Positions 43,292 to 51,463 of a stretch of 64,000 bases of DNA are shown here, piece by piece. The stretch is taken from contig DAHXMI010000005.1 in NCBI GenBank assembly GCA_027365565.1, positions 1 through 64,000 of the forward strand, written 5' to 3'. Both the position numbers and the translations under genes were made by a program. The notes below the pieces were generated by a model. The model had not been told where the DNA came from. It worked only from the letters and a program-made list of their open reading frames with translations, and searched no databases. Source of the DNA: JAMCYG01 sp027365565 (GTDB lineage: Archaea; Micrarchaeota; Micrarchaeia; Micrarchaeales; Micrarchaeaceae). Position 1 is the first letter of the stretch; every line of letters begins with the position of its first letter.

Positions 43292-44809
43292 ATGAGCATG
43301 CTGAAACTGCAGCAGATAATGAGCAATGAGATAGCGAAGAGGTCGTTCCTGTCGAGGCCTCCGGAGCCGCCGGCAACAGCGCTTCTCGGCGACCTGATGA
43401 AATCAATATACATAGGAATCACGAAAGTGTTCAAGATACCGTTCACGTGGTCGCACCTCAACCTTACAAATCCGCACATAGCGGTAGTGGGAATAACAGG
43501 GGCGGGAAAGAGCTACTTCGTCAAGACATTCCTGATAAGGGCCAGCTACATATGGAACACCAACGCGGTCATAATCGACTGGGCCGGCGAATACAAGTCG
43601 TGGGTGGCCCAGAGCGGCGGCACGGTGGTCTCGCTCGGCAAGGGCGACAGCATAAACATAATGGACGTCGAGGGCATAAGGCCCATGGACAGAACCAAGC
43701 AGATCATGAACTCATTCGACATACTTACAGACATAAGCGAGTTCCCGGAGCAGAAGAGGCTGACAGAGGAGGCGATCGAGCAGTCTTACGTCAACATGGG
43801 GTTCAACATATCGGAGAAGGCGCAGGCGGGCAAGGATGCACCCACGCTGAAGAACGTCATATCGCTTCTGCAAGAAAAGCTGCAGGAGGGCACGTACCAG
43901 TACCCTGCGGAGATGGAGAACGCGATATACAGGCTTAGGCAGTTCGCCCGCGAGGGCGAGGACTACTTCGCAAGGAAGAGCACAATAAACGTGGCGAAGC
44001 TCGCATCATCCGGGCTCGTCGACATAGACCTCTCGAGCCTCTCGGACGAGAGGTTCAGGGCTCTTGCCGCGCTTTTCATACTGCAGACGCTCAAGGAGAT
44101 AATGAGATCAGAAGGATGGAGCGAGGGCAAGGGCCTGAAGACGCTTGTGGTCCTCGACGAGGCGTGGAAGGTCGCAAGCGACGACAAGAGCGACGCGATA
44201 ACCATCGTTAGGGAGGGCAGGAAGTACCAGTTCGGACTGATAGTGGCCTCGCAGAGCCCCACAGACATAAACGAGGCGATATTCTCCAACGTAGGCACCA
44301 ACTTCATACTCAGCATAAAGTTCGAGAAATTCCTCAACTACCTCCAGGGATCGATGAGCTTCTCCGACCACATACGCTCGGAGATAAGCAAATTCGGCGT
44401 CGGCCAGGCCGCAGTGGTCATGGCGTTCCAGACATCGCTCAAGTTCCCCGGCACGTTCGTGCTTGAGAGAATACACGGCGAGGAGCCCCTGCAGGTCTAC
44501 ACCCTGGATCTCTCGAGCGTGCTTACCCAGAGCGAGATATCTGCCAACCTCATACAGAAGGACTACCAGTTCGAGCAGGACGAGCTGAAGAACAAGTTCG
44601 TGGAGTATAACTTCACCAACGATGCGATAGGCACGATATTCAAGGAGATGGACGAGCAGAAGAGGAGCATAAAGATAGCCGAGTTCGTCAGCCTCATGAG
44701 GGACAACAACATAACGGTGCCGAACATAGTGTCGTTCCTGAAGAGCCTCGGAATCGACGACATAATAATAACGAGGATACTCTCCTCCACGGGTGCCGAG
44801 AATGGCTGA
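43292..44809 (+). CDS. VirB4/HerA-type ATPase (CedB-like)
   Basis: A 505-residue AAA-type hexameric motor. Walker A is GITGAGKS (67-74), a following strand holds IIDWAGEY (94-101), Walker B is TLVVLDE (284-290), and the HerA/VirB4 motif REGRKYQFGLIVASQSP spans 307-323 with Gln321. It lacks the VirB4 N-terminal domain, which seems to be carried by the two preceding proteins. After the motor a C-terminal helical domain (about 428-500) is closely matched by the next small gene product. In VirB4, HerA and CedB such enzymes power DNA or pilin movement at the membrane. The stop overlaps the next gene start by 8 bases. Confidence 0.9.
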   Translation: MSMLKLQQIMSNEIAKRSFLSRPPEPPATALLGDLMKSIYIGITKVFKIPFTWSHLNLTNPHIAVVGITGAGKSYFVKTFLIRASYIWNTNAVIIDWAGEYKSWVAQSGGTVVSLGKGDSINIMDVEGIRPMDRTKQIMNSFDILTDISEFPEQKRLTEEAIEQSYVNMGFNISEKAQAGKDAPTLKNVISLLQEKLQEGTYQYPAEMENAIYRLRQFAREGEDYFARKSTINVAKLASSGLVDIDLSSLSDERFRALAALFILQTLKEIMRSEGWSEGKGLKTLVVLDEAWKVASDDKSDAITIVREGRKYQFGLIVASQSPTDINEAIFSNVGTNFILSIKFEKFLNYLQGSMSFSDHIRSEISKFGVGQAAVVMAFQTSLKFPGTFVLERIHGEEPLQVYTLDLSSVLTQSEISANLIQKDYQFEQDELKNKFVEYNFTNDAIGTIFKEMDEQKRSIKIAEFVSLMRDNNITVPNIVSFLKSLGIDDIIITRILSSTGAENG

Positions 44810-45110
44810 AGCGAAGACGTACACGATATCGAGGCAGGAGCTGAGGCACGTGCTCGTGGCGTTCGGCCTCGACGAGAAGGAGCTCGCGTCGCTGCTCAGC
44901 GGCATGGAGAAGGCGCACAGGCACGTCAACATAATATCGTTCATATCCATGCTGGAAAAGACTGGCCTGGAGCGCGATAAGATAACGAACGTGCTGAGGA
45001 GGCTCGGCCTCGACGATCTCACGATATCGGACGCGATGAGCTCCGTCGACGAACAGAGGATAATCGCAAGGACTGGCAGGGTGTACGACGCGACTATAGA
45101 TTTCGGCTGA
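44802..45110 (+). CDS. Stand-alone copy of the ATPase C-terminal helical domain
   Basis: A 102-residue helical protein whose residues about 11-81 align without gaps to the last ~72 residues of the preceding ATPase. By hand I count about 17 identities in 71, including the matching blocks FISMLEK/FVSLMRD and LRRLGLDDLTIS/LKSLGIDDIIIT. It probably arose by partial duplication and may cap, regulate or dock to the ATPase hexamer through the same interface. The ATG at 44802 overlaps the ATPase stop (ATGGCTGA), which couples translation; a GTG at 44793 is a less likely start. Confidence 0.75.
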   Translation: MAEAKTYTISRQELRHVLVAFGLDEKELASLLSGMEKAHRHVNIISFISMLEKTGLERDKITNVLRRLGLDDLTISDAMSSVDEQRIIARTGRVYDATIDFG

Positions 45111-45121
45111 GGTGTTTTTTG

Positions 45122-45610
45122 ATGGGTGCAAATTCGGGGGACAGGTGCATAATGTGCGGCAACGAGAAGCCGGGAATAGCGATAAGCGAGGACAGCATAT
45201 TCAAGGTGTATAAGAAGCTCATACACGGCGTAAGGATAGTCACGGGCAGGGGCGACCTCAATGCAAGGAGATTCAACCTCGTGGTTTGCAGGGAGGACTA
45301 TCCCAAGTACAAGAAGATGAGGAACAGCTACGTGCGCAAGGAGTTCACATACGTAGGCCTTGGCGCAGTGTTCACCGCCCTGATGGTGATAGTCAGCGCA
45401 TCCAAGCTACTCGCTCTCGCATACGGGTTCGCGCTCATGCTCTTCCTCTACCTGCTCGCGCAGATAAGCTACATGCCGGCCCTAGACATACCTGACGAGC
45501 GCCGCAAGCCAGGGCAGAAGAGCCCCGCCGCGCAGGCATCGGCAGGGCAGGCTCTGTCCAGGCTCTCTGGAAGGCGCAGAAAGGCCCCTAGGAAGAGGCA
45601 GAGGAAGTGA
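45122..45610 (+). CDS. Zinc-finger-like membrane protein
   Basis: About 162 residues. An N-terminal treble-clef-like zinc site is suggested by RCIMCGNEKPGIAIS with a later VVCREDY, giving three Cys and a possible fourth ligand. Two transmembrane helices (about 78-95 and 97-115) form a hairpin, and the C-terminus is a basic, disordered tail (LSGRRRKAPRKRQRK). GAGGTG lies 8 bases before the ATG (an earlier TTG is unlikely). It is in the same operon as the ATPase. A cytoplasmic zinc finger and a very basic tail on a membrane hairpin could bind nucleic acid near the motor; this is inference. Confidence 0.65.
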   Translation: MGANSGDRCIMCGNEKPGIAISEDSIFKVYKKLIHGVRIVTGRGDLNARRFNLVVCREDYPKYKKMRNSYVRKEFTYVGLGAVFTALMVIVSASKLLALAYGFALMLFLYLLAQISYMPALDIPDERRKPGQKSPAAQASAGQALSRLSGRRRKAPRKRQRK

Positions 45611-45713
45611 CTTTCGCGGCGATTTGGGTGTGGATGCGAAGGTATTTTATTAGTACGACCGCTTATTATGCTGATAGCGACAATCGTTCGAAGGCTGCAA
45701 CCGGTGTGCTTCA

Positions 45714-46442
45714 ATGGCCGATGAGATGAAAGGGGCTGAGCCCGACACTGAGGAGATACAGTTCAAGGCCAGCATAAAAGGCGAGTTCAAGGAGTTATCT
45801 CAGAGATTCTCATCATTGCAGATGTACAGCATGAAGGCAGAGGCCGACAAGCTCACCCTTGTAAGGATAGAGAGCAGGGACATACAGAAGAAGCCGTACC
45901 TGTTCTACATACTGGAGTTCGGCCGCAGCGCCCTGACGGTCAGCTACACCCGCTCAAGGGATGCCAGCGTCAAGATGAGGCGGCTGTTCGTCCTCAAGAA
46001 CCTTCTGGCCGTCATGTCCCTCGTATCCGACGTGTACGTAGTGGACGACGCGGACCTTTTCCAGCACGTCGACTCGGCGATAGACGACGTGATAAACGCG
46101 CTCTCGCCCAGCTATAGCTCCCTGTTCAACAACTACGACTCGCTGTTCAACGAGTACAGGGAACTGAAGAGGCTGAACCTCGAGCTGCAGGCATCCAACA
46201 AGGAGCTGCTTGTCAAGGCGACTCAGCTCGAGAGCGACAGCAAGGTGCTGAAGGACAGGATGTCGAAGCTGGAGGCTTATTCGGATGAATCGCTGATGGT
46301 GATGGTTGAGGACTGGATTGAGTCGCACGACGGCACCATAGACATAAACGAGTTCTCCAAGTACCACAACATCGTCTCTACCAGGATTGAGGACGTTCTG
46401 AACAAGATGGTGTCCCAGGGTTACATAGAGCTGAGGGGCTGA
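45714..46442 (+). CDS. Coiled-coil protein with C-terminal winged helix
   Basis: A 242-residue soluble protein in three parts. An N-terminal alpha/beta domain (about 15-110) contains KPYLFYILEFGRSALTVSYT. A coiled coil (about 125-190) is rich in Glu, Leu and Lys, with heptad spacing in ELKRLNLELQASNKELL. The C-terminal winged-helix-like domain has DINEFSKYHNIVSTRIEDV and LNKMVSQGYIELRG. No close family recognised. GTATTTTATTAG at about 45643-45654 may be a separate promoter in the 103-base gap. Its place among secretion-locus genes and its wHTH suggest a structural adaptor or regulator of the machine. Confidence 0.65.
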   Translation: MADEMKGAEPDTEEIQFKASIKGEFKELSQRFSSLQMYSMKAEADKLTLVRIESRDIQKKPYLFYILEFGRSALTVSYTRSRDASVKMRRLFVLKNLLAVMSLVSDVYVVDDADLFQHVDSAIDDVINALSPSYSSLFNNYDSLFNEYRELKRLNLELQASNKELLVKATQLESDSKVLKDRMSKLEAYSDESLMVMVEDWIESHDGTIDINEFSKYHNIVSTRIEDVLNKMVSQGYIELRG

Positions 46443-46443
46443 G

Positions 46444-46584
46444 ATGAAGTATTACGTCAAGATCAGGCGCAGGCTCAGGTACGTCAGGATATACAGGATC
46501 CTGAAGAAGACTGAAGGGCAGGAGAACATGCTTACAAGGCTGTTCATTAAGGTATTCAGCAGGAAGAAGAAGGACATAGTATGA
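46444..46584 (+). CDS. Small highly basic peptide (46 residues)
   Basis: An open frame of 46 codons starting one base after the previous stop (TGAGATG), beginning MKYYVKIRRRLRYVRIYR and ending SRKKKDIV. About 18 of 46 residues are Lys or Arg and acidic residues are few. It looks like an amphipathic cationic helix, able to bind nucleic acid, ribosomal RNA or membrane. Tight coupling to the gene before, and 32 bases to the gene after, support it as a real part of the operon. Confidence 0.5.
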   Translation: MKYYVKIRRRLRYVRIYRILKKTEGQENMLTRLFIKVFSRKKKDIV

Positions 46585-46616
46585 GAGGCGCTCACGCGCA
46601 GAAGCGGTAGTGTGGC

Positions 46617-49001
46617 ATGCAGATAATGAGCAAAAAGGGCGCGGAGAAGCCGCACCGGTCTAAGAAGAAGATACTGATAGTGGCCGCCTTAGCCGCAGTT
46701 GTCCTGGTGCTCGTAATGTCATACCTGATATTGGAAGTGCGCAGCATAGTCACCAGCTCCCCGCTGCCTGGCAACAACACCGCCGCGCTGCCGCCGAAAG
46801 TGTACGGCGCGCTGAGCTCCTTCACTACGGCCGACTACGGCCACGCAAGCGTGCTCGTGCCGGTGGCGGTGCTGAATTACTCGTACACGAACGCTACAAC
46901 GATAAACGCCACCGCGGAACTGTTCGCGGATCCGGTGCCGCGCAGCATCTATGTGCTGCAGACTGCCGGAGAATGCTATAACTGCGGCGATACGGGTGCG
47001 ACAGACAGCTACCTGCAATCCGACCTGATAAAATATGGCCTGTTGAACTCCACGGGCCTCGGCTCGATAGGGCTTAACAACATAACTTCGATAAGTAACG
47101 GCTCCATACTGATAGTGCAGAGCGGGCTGCTGCCCGAGCAGATGCTCCTTCCGATGCAGAACAGCAACCTTACGCTGATGCAGTACCTAATGAACAAGGG
47201 CGTGAGCGTTATATATATCGGAGGCGGCCTCTCCAACATGCTGCTGTCAGGCTCGGTCATCGTGCCGGTGAACTCATCAATAGTGCCATCGTTCCTCTCC
47301 ACGGCTCCGCGCGGTGCCACGGCCACGCCTGGCTACATCTTCAACCAAAGCACATTCTACCTGACAAACGGGGCGCAGTACGGCGCGATAAGCTACGTCA
47401 ACTATGCCAACGGATCGTTTGTCGCATTCTCCAACTACCCCACTACATGGAAGACGCAGCAGGCCCTTGCGGCCGACATCGCAAAGGCGGCATACCAGCT
47501 GTTCTGGCTCCCGACATACGCGGAAGGCAGCACCCTTATCAACACCACGTCATCCAGCGCGACGGGAACCATTGTGCTGCGTATGACCAACAGCACACTC
47601 CACATAAGCATACCTGTTATCTCGACCCTCAACGGGGCATACGGGCGCGTGGTGCTCGATGCCGCTGCAAACGGCGAGAAGTCCGGCCCCTTCTACGTAT
47701 ACTTCAGGCCCAAGGCATATCTCAACGGCACGGTCTCGATGGGAACCACGGTGCTGCCGGGTACTGACAGCCAGGTGGCAATAGACATATTCACCGGCTC
47801 GTCTACTACAGTATACGAGCGTCCCGTGATCACAGTGTATAACTCGTCGATGCGCGCCGTCGACACCATACCGCTGTCATCGGTGCAGGCGAGCGGCAAC
47901 TTCACGTTCATAAAAGACGTACGCTTTAACCTCCCTACCGGCAGGTACATCGCAGTGGTGGCTTCCGGCGGGCACACTATAGGCTCCGCGCTGTTCGACG
48001 TACCCCAGATAAGCGTATCGATGATCAGCCAGAACATAGGTGCGAAGAACTTCACGCTAGGCATATCCGCAGGGGGCGTCCCGATAAGCAACGTAACATA
48101 TGCGATAACCCTGAACGGCCAATATCCGCAGAGCGGGACTGTCACGAACGGCCAGATCGTCTACCTGCTCCCGAGAGGGGCCACGGTGCCAAAAGGCAAT
48201 CTTAACTTCTCGGTGGCAACCCTTAATGCGGCCTACTCTTTCGTAAGCGTGAATAAGGGATTCTCATTCGCGATAAACAAGGAGTACATAGAGATAGCGA
48301 TAGTGCTCATCATAGTACTGCTCGAGGTGAAGCTCGTCAAGGCGCCAAACAGGGACGAGTTCTACATCGACGTGGCGGACATACCTGCCCCTCCGAAGGA
48401 GAGGATATCAATAAAGCCGAACGACATACTGAACGTGTTCGACCGCGTCAACCTCCACTATCGCTGGAAGTACATGCCCCTATCGCAGACCGAGCTCAGG
48501 AACTCGATAGCGGACTACATAAAGCACAACAACCTGCCGGTCAGCCTGACGTTCAGCAACCTCGACATAATGCTGGACCAGTTGATACTGAACGGGCTCA
48601 TGGAATCCGCCGACGGGCTCTATGCGCCGAAGGAGTGGATTGAGAAGAGCGGACATGACATCGAGTACCTTTCGACGTTCAAGAAGCTCAGGATATACTT
48701 CGTCACGCACGCCTACTTCTTCACAGACATAGACGCGAGCGACACCGCCGACATGGTAGTGACGCTGAAAGGTGAGAAGGCGTATGTAGTCATATACTCG
48801 AAAACAAGCAAGTTCAGCGACATACCAATCTACCCGGGCTCTACTACATACATAGCGTTCCTCAACAGCTCAAGGCTGGAGGACTTCCATGACCTGCTAT
48901 TCAGGAATGCATCCGCAGAGATAGACAGGCTAAGGATATACATATCCGAGGGCCACGTCAAGCTTGTCGATGCGGACAACCCTGCCGAGATATGGGGCTG
49001 A
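46617..49001 (+). CDS. Large two-helix transmembrane protein with cytoplasmic winged helix
   Basis: A 794-residue protein. A basic N-terminus and transmembrane helix (about 19-41) lead to a large exported region (42-550) of beta-type, Asn/Thr-rich sequence with a CYNCGD pair. A second helix (about 556-577) returns the chain to the cytoplasm. The C-terminal ~220 residues include a winged-helix-like block (LSQTELRNSIADYIKHNN to LNGLMESADGLY) and an alpha/beta domain ending with the stop. An in-frame ATG three codons later is possible. As the last gene of the secretion-like locus, with both exported and cytoplasmic domains, it could link the outer part of the machine to the cytoplasm. Family unknown. 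Confidence 0.7.
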   Translation: MQIMSKKGAEKPHRSKKKILIVAALAAVVLVLVMSYLILEVRSIVTSSPLPGNNTAALPPKVYGALSSFTTADYGHASVLVPVAVLNYSYTNATTINATAELFADPVPRSIYVLQTAGECYNCGDTGATDSYLQSDLIKYGLLNSTGLGSIGLNNITSISNGSILIVQSGLLPEQMLLPMQNSNLTLMQYLMNKGVSVIYIGGGLSNMLLSGSVIVPVNSSIVPSFLSTAPRGATATPGYIFNQSTFYLTNGAQYGAISYVNYANGSFVAFSNYPTTWKTQQALAADIAKAAYQLFWLPTYAEGSTLINTTSSSATGTIVLRMTNSTLHISIPVISTLNGAYGRVVLDAAANGEKSGPFYVYFRPKAYLNGTVSMGTTVLPGTDSQVAIDIFTGSSTTVYERPVITVYNSSMRAVDTIPLSSVQASGNFTFIKDVRFNLPTGRYIAVVASGGHTIGSALFDVPQISVSMISQNIGAKNFTLGISAGGVPISNVTYAITLNGQYPQSGTVTNGQIVYLLPRGATVPKGNLNFSVATLNAAYSFVSVNKGFSFAINKEYIEIAIVLIIVLLEVKLVKAPNRDEFYIDVADIPAPPKERISIKPNDILNVFDRVNLHYRWKYMPLSQTELRNSIADYIKHNNLPVSLTFSNLDIMLDQLILNGLMESADGLYAPKEWIEKSGHDIEYLSTFKKLRIYFVTHAYFFTDIDASDTADMVVTLKGEKAYVVIYSKTSKFSDIPIYPGSTTYIAFLNSSRLEDFHDLLFRNASAEIDRLRIYISEGHVKLVDADNPAEIWG

Positions 49002-49039
49002 CCACGTAGTGAGAAGGCCTGAAAGGGATGGGCGTGTAG

Positions 49040-50665
49040 TCAGGACTCTGCTTCTGCGTTCTCTCCGCTCTCGCTGCCGCTGTTCCCGCCCATTTCCTCC
49101 TTCTCGTCCAGCGCGTCTTTCACTTTCGGATAATGCATCTCGACGAGCTCCTTCAGCTCCGCCTCGAGTTTATCCTTGTCGGCGCCCGACATGTCGCCGA
49201 GGTCGGATGCCAGCTGCGACGTATATCTCATGATTAGCTTGTACCTGCTCATTTCATGGCTGGCCTGCTTCTTGCCGCTCACGTACCTTTGCACTCCCCT
49301 GAGTGCGTCCATGATCGCCAGCCTTATCTCGAACATTATCTCCTCTTCCTGGGCTATGGCCTCCTTTCCCACTCCTGAGTAAGGGATGTGTACCGAAGAG
49401 ACGTTGACGCATACGCTTACGGGCTGCGTCTCCATGTCCAGGCCATACCTTTTCCACTGCAGGTTCCGAACCGATTCCGTTATCGCGCAGGATCCCCCGT
49501 CGTAGAGCAGCGGCACCCTGTTGGCGAACCTCATCAGGCTCCCGCGCTGGCCGTCATCAGAACTCCTGCCCGCCTGTCCGCCGTATGCTACAGCCGCCTC
49601 GACTATGAACGGGACCCCGCCGCGGAACACCTGCGGCTTCCTCTCGACCACACTCATGAAATCAGGATTCAGTATGTTTCTCACAGCGACCTCCATCTGC
49701 TCCTTTCCTATCGGTATTATGTAGCTGGCGTCCGGGGCGATCCACTTGACGCTCTTTATGGCTTTTATTATGTTCTCCGCGTCAGTCCAACTCATATCCT
49801 TAGGCGCCTTCGAGAAGTCGACCTCCTTTGCGATGTCCTTCACCTCGTTCAGCTTGTTCTGGCTGAATCTGGAAAAGCTCTCGATAAGGAAAGCGGATAT
49901 CTTGTTGTTCTGGCTCACCTTCGCAAGGTCGAGGAGATCGTTTATACTCATGCCGAGAGGGTGCGGCTGTGCGACCTTGGGCCTCTGGGGTACCTGGTCC
50001 GTCGCGCGCATGAAGACGCTCTCGACGCCATTGGGATCCGTGAACCTGAGCTCCAGATGCGGATTGGAGAGGGCCGTCCTCCTCAGGTACTCATAGACGC
50101 TCCTGTCGCTGTTCTCATACTTGACGTCGGCCAACTCCGCAGTGATCTCGCTTCCGTGGAACTCGCCATCAATGGCGGTAACGTTCATTACCTGCGGCCT
50201 GTTCTTCACCGTATCTATTGATATGTCGCACCCGTATGCCTTGCTGCTGTCCGTGCCGGACCTGAAGTGTATCGGCTTTCCAGTAGTTATCTGTGCGAAC
50301 ATTGTGCAGCCGGCGGCGCCTATTCCCTGCTGCCCGCGCTGCTGCATGTACCTATGGAACTTCGTGCCTGATAGTATGGTCGCAAGCGCCTTGCCTGCGA
50401 AATTCTGCGGTATGCCTGGCCCGTTATCCCTGACTGTGACCCTGTACCTTTCCTCGCCGGTCTGCTCGACCTTTACCTCTATCGTAGGCAGTATGCCCGC
50501 CTCCTCGCATGCATCGAGCGAATTTGTAACGTACTCGTGCACTGCGGTCACAAGCGATCTTACCTTCCCGGAATAGCCGAGCATCTGCCTGTTCTTTTTG
50601 AAGAACTCAGCCACAGAGTGCTCCTTGAATTCCTTGAATATCTCATCCGCGTTCCTGGTCGCCAC
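49040..50665 (-). CDS. top6B: DNA topoisomerase VI subunit B
   Basis: A 541-residue ATPase subunit of the type IIB topoisomerase that relaxes and decatenates DNA. The GHKL Bergerat fold is complete: N-box HEYVTNSLDA (43-52, Asn48), DNGPGIP (80-86), and lid GQQGIGAAG (111-119), followed by the H2TH and transducer domains with the switch Lys region SGKKQ near 470. The acidic Ser/Glu tail is probably disordered. top6A, which normally follows, is not adjacent: the secretion-like locus ends 38 bases beyond the stop. The KH-domain gene 10 bases upstream keeps part of a conserved archaeal gene order. Confidence 0.97.
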   Translation of the reverse strand: MATRNADEIFKEFKEHSVAEFFKKNRQMLGYSGKVRSLVTAVHEYVTNSLDACEEAGILPTIEVKVEQTGEERYRVTVRDNGPGIPQNFAGKALATILSGTKFHRYMQQRGQQGIGAAGCTMFAQITTGKPIHFRSGTDSSKAYGCDISIDTVKNRPQVMNVTAIDGEFHGSEITAELADVKYENSDRSVYEYLRRTALSNPHLELRFTDPNGVESVFMRATDQVPQRPKVAQPHPLGMSINDLLDLAKVSQNNKISAFLIESFSRFSQNKLNEVKDIAKEVDFSKAPKDMSWTDAENIIKAIKSVKWIAPDASYIIPIGKEQMEVAVRNILNPDFMSVVERKPQVFRGGVPFIVEAAVAYGGQAGRSSDDGQRGSLMRFANRVPLLYDGGSCAITESVRNLQWKRYGLDMETQPVSVCVNVSSVHIPYSGVGKEAIAQEEEIMFEIRLAIMDALRGVQRYVSGKKQASHEMSRYKLIMRYTSQLASDLGDMSGADKDKLEAELKELVEMHYPKVKDALDEKEEMGGNSGSESGENAEAES

Positions 50666-50675
50666 TCTTACACCA

Positions 50676-51191
50676 TCAGATTATTCTCTTCCTTGCGGCT
50701 TTGTTCTTCCTGTGAGCCGCTTCCATCTTGCTGTAGGCGGTCTTGTGCTTCTCCCCCTTCAGCAGCGAATAGATTGCCGCCTCTGCTTCGTCTATCGCTT
50801 CGCTCTCCCCTATTACGCATATGTGCTCGCCGTACACGCTTATCTTGGCGGAGCTCACCGTCTCTACATACCTCTTCGTCTTCCCATTCTCGCCGATTAT
50901 CCTTGCCTTGAGCTGCTGTGTCCTGCTGCTGTTCTTCGCATAGAGCGACATGTCTATCACTGACATGTAATAATCATCGTTCATGAGGAGCAGAGCGCTG
51001 TCGGCGTCGAAGCCATTACCATATGCCGCAAGCACATTCTTGAGAAGCAGTTGCTCGTACGGATCGCCGTCTATGGTCACCCTTCCGTCCTCCGGTTTTA
51101 TGCTGCAGGAGCTGGCCCTCTCTATCTTCTGCAAATCCCTGCTCTTCACGAGCGCCTTTATGCGCTCATGTGGTATGTAAAGCTGGTCCAT
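50676..51191 (-). CDS. KH-domain RNA-binding protein (Dim2/Pno1-like)
   Basis: A 171-residue protein with two KH domains, the second having the GxxG loop GENG (100-103) in ARIIGENGKTKRYVE. The archaeal homologue of Dim2/Pno1 binds near the 3' end of 16S rRNA and eIF2 alpha, and acts in small-subunit maturation and initiation. A Lys/Arg-rich tail (AAHRKNKAARKRII) follows. In many archaea the order is RIO1, this gene, top6B, top6A; here RIO1 lies 13 kb away. The promoter is probably the minus-strand run AAATAAATAAATAAG near 51257-51271, and GGTG lies before the ATG. Confidence 0.93.
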   Translation of the reverse strand: MDQLYIPHERIKALVKSRDLQKIERASSCSIKPEDGRVTIDGDPYEQLLLKNVLAAYGNGFDADSALLLMNDDYYMSVIDMSLYAKNSSRTQQLKARIIGENGKTKRYVETVSSAKISVYGEHICVIGESEAIDEAEAAIYSLLKGEKHKTAYSKMEAAHRKNKAARKRII

Positions 51192-51384
51192 CTACTGCAC
51201 CATAGTCGCCGCTGATGACTCCTTCGACATGCGTCGCCAATACTAATTGTCCTTAGCTTATTTATTTATTTGTCCAGAGCGCCCTCACAGCTCCTGTATC
51301 CTGTTGCGTCGAACGCATGAAGAAAGCCCATGGGTGAAATATGGACTTCCACTAATCATTGGAGGCCCCCTCTCGTCAGAAAGC

Positions 51385-51463
51385 TTTAAATATCTGAGTA
51401 TACACAAATAGAATCATGACTCAATCATGATTCATGCATGATTTGACCACGCATGTGTCATGA
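51385..51463 (+). promoter_or_regulatory. TATA box with repeated TCATGA palindromes (candidate operator)
   Basis: TTTAAATA (51385-51392) predicts transcription starting at about 51412-51416. From there to the gene start, four overlapping or nearby palindromes occur: ATCATGA (51413-51419), the perfect AATCATGATT (51423-51432), TCATGCATGA (51432-51441) and GTCATGAT (about 51457-51464). Repeated dyads on and just after the start site are typical of repressor binding. The gene that follows encodes a winged-helix protein, so autoregulation is likely. Confidence 0.6.

Noticed and set aside
42448..43479. Minus-strand open frame of 343 codons opposite the second VirB4N-like gene.
   Set aside because: It conflicts with a tightly spaced plus-strand operon; the product is His/Val/Arg-rich shadow sequence.
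44108..45226. Minus-strand open frame of 372 codons opposite the ATPase and small genes.
   Set aside because: Covers the ATPase Walker B region on the opposite strand and several operon boundaries; a shadow.
30619..46584. Interpretation of the locus as an archaellum or type IV pilus operon.
   Set aside because: The ATPase is of HerA/VirB4 type, not PilB/FlaI type, the pilin candidate lacks the class III Q-x-S-x-E motif, and no TadC/FlaJ-like platform is seen.
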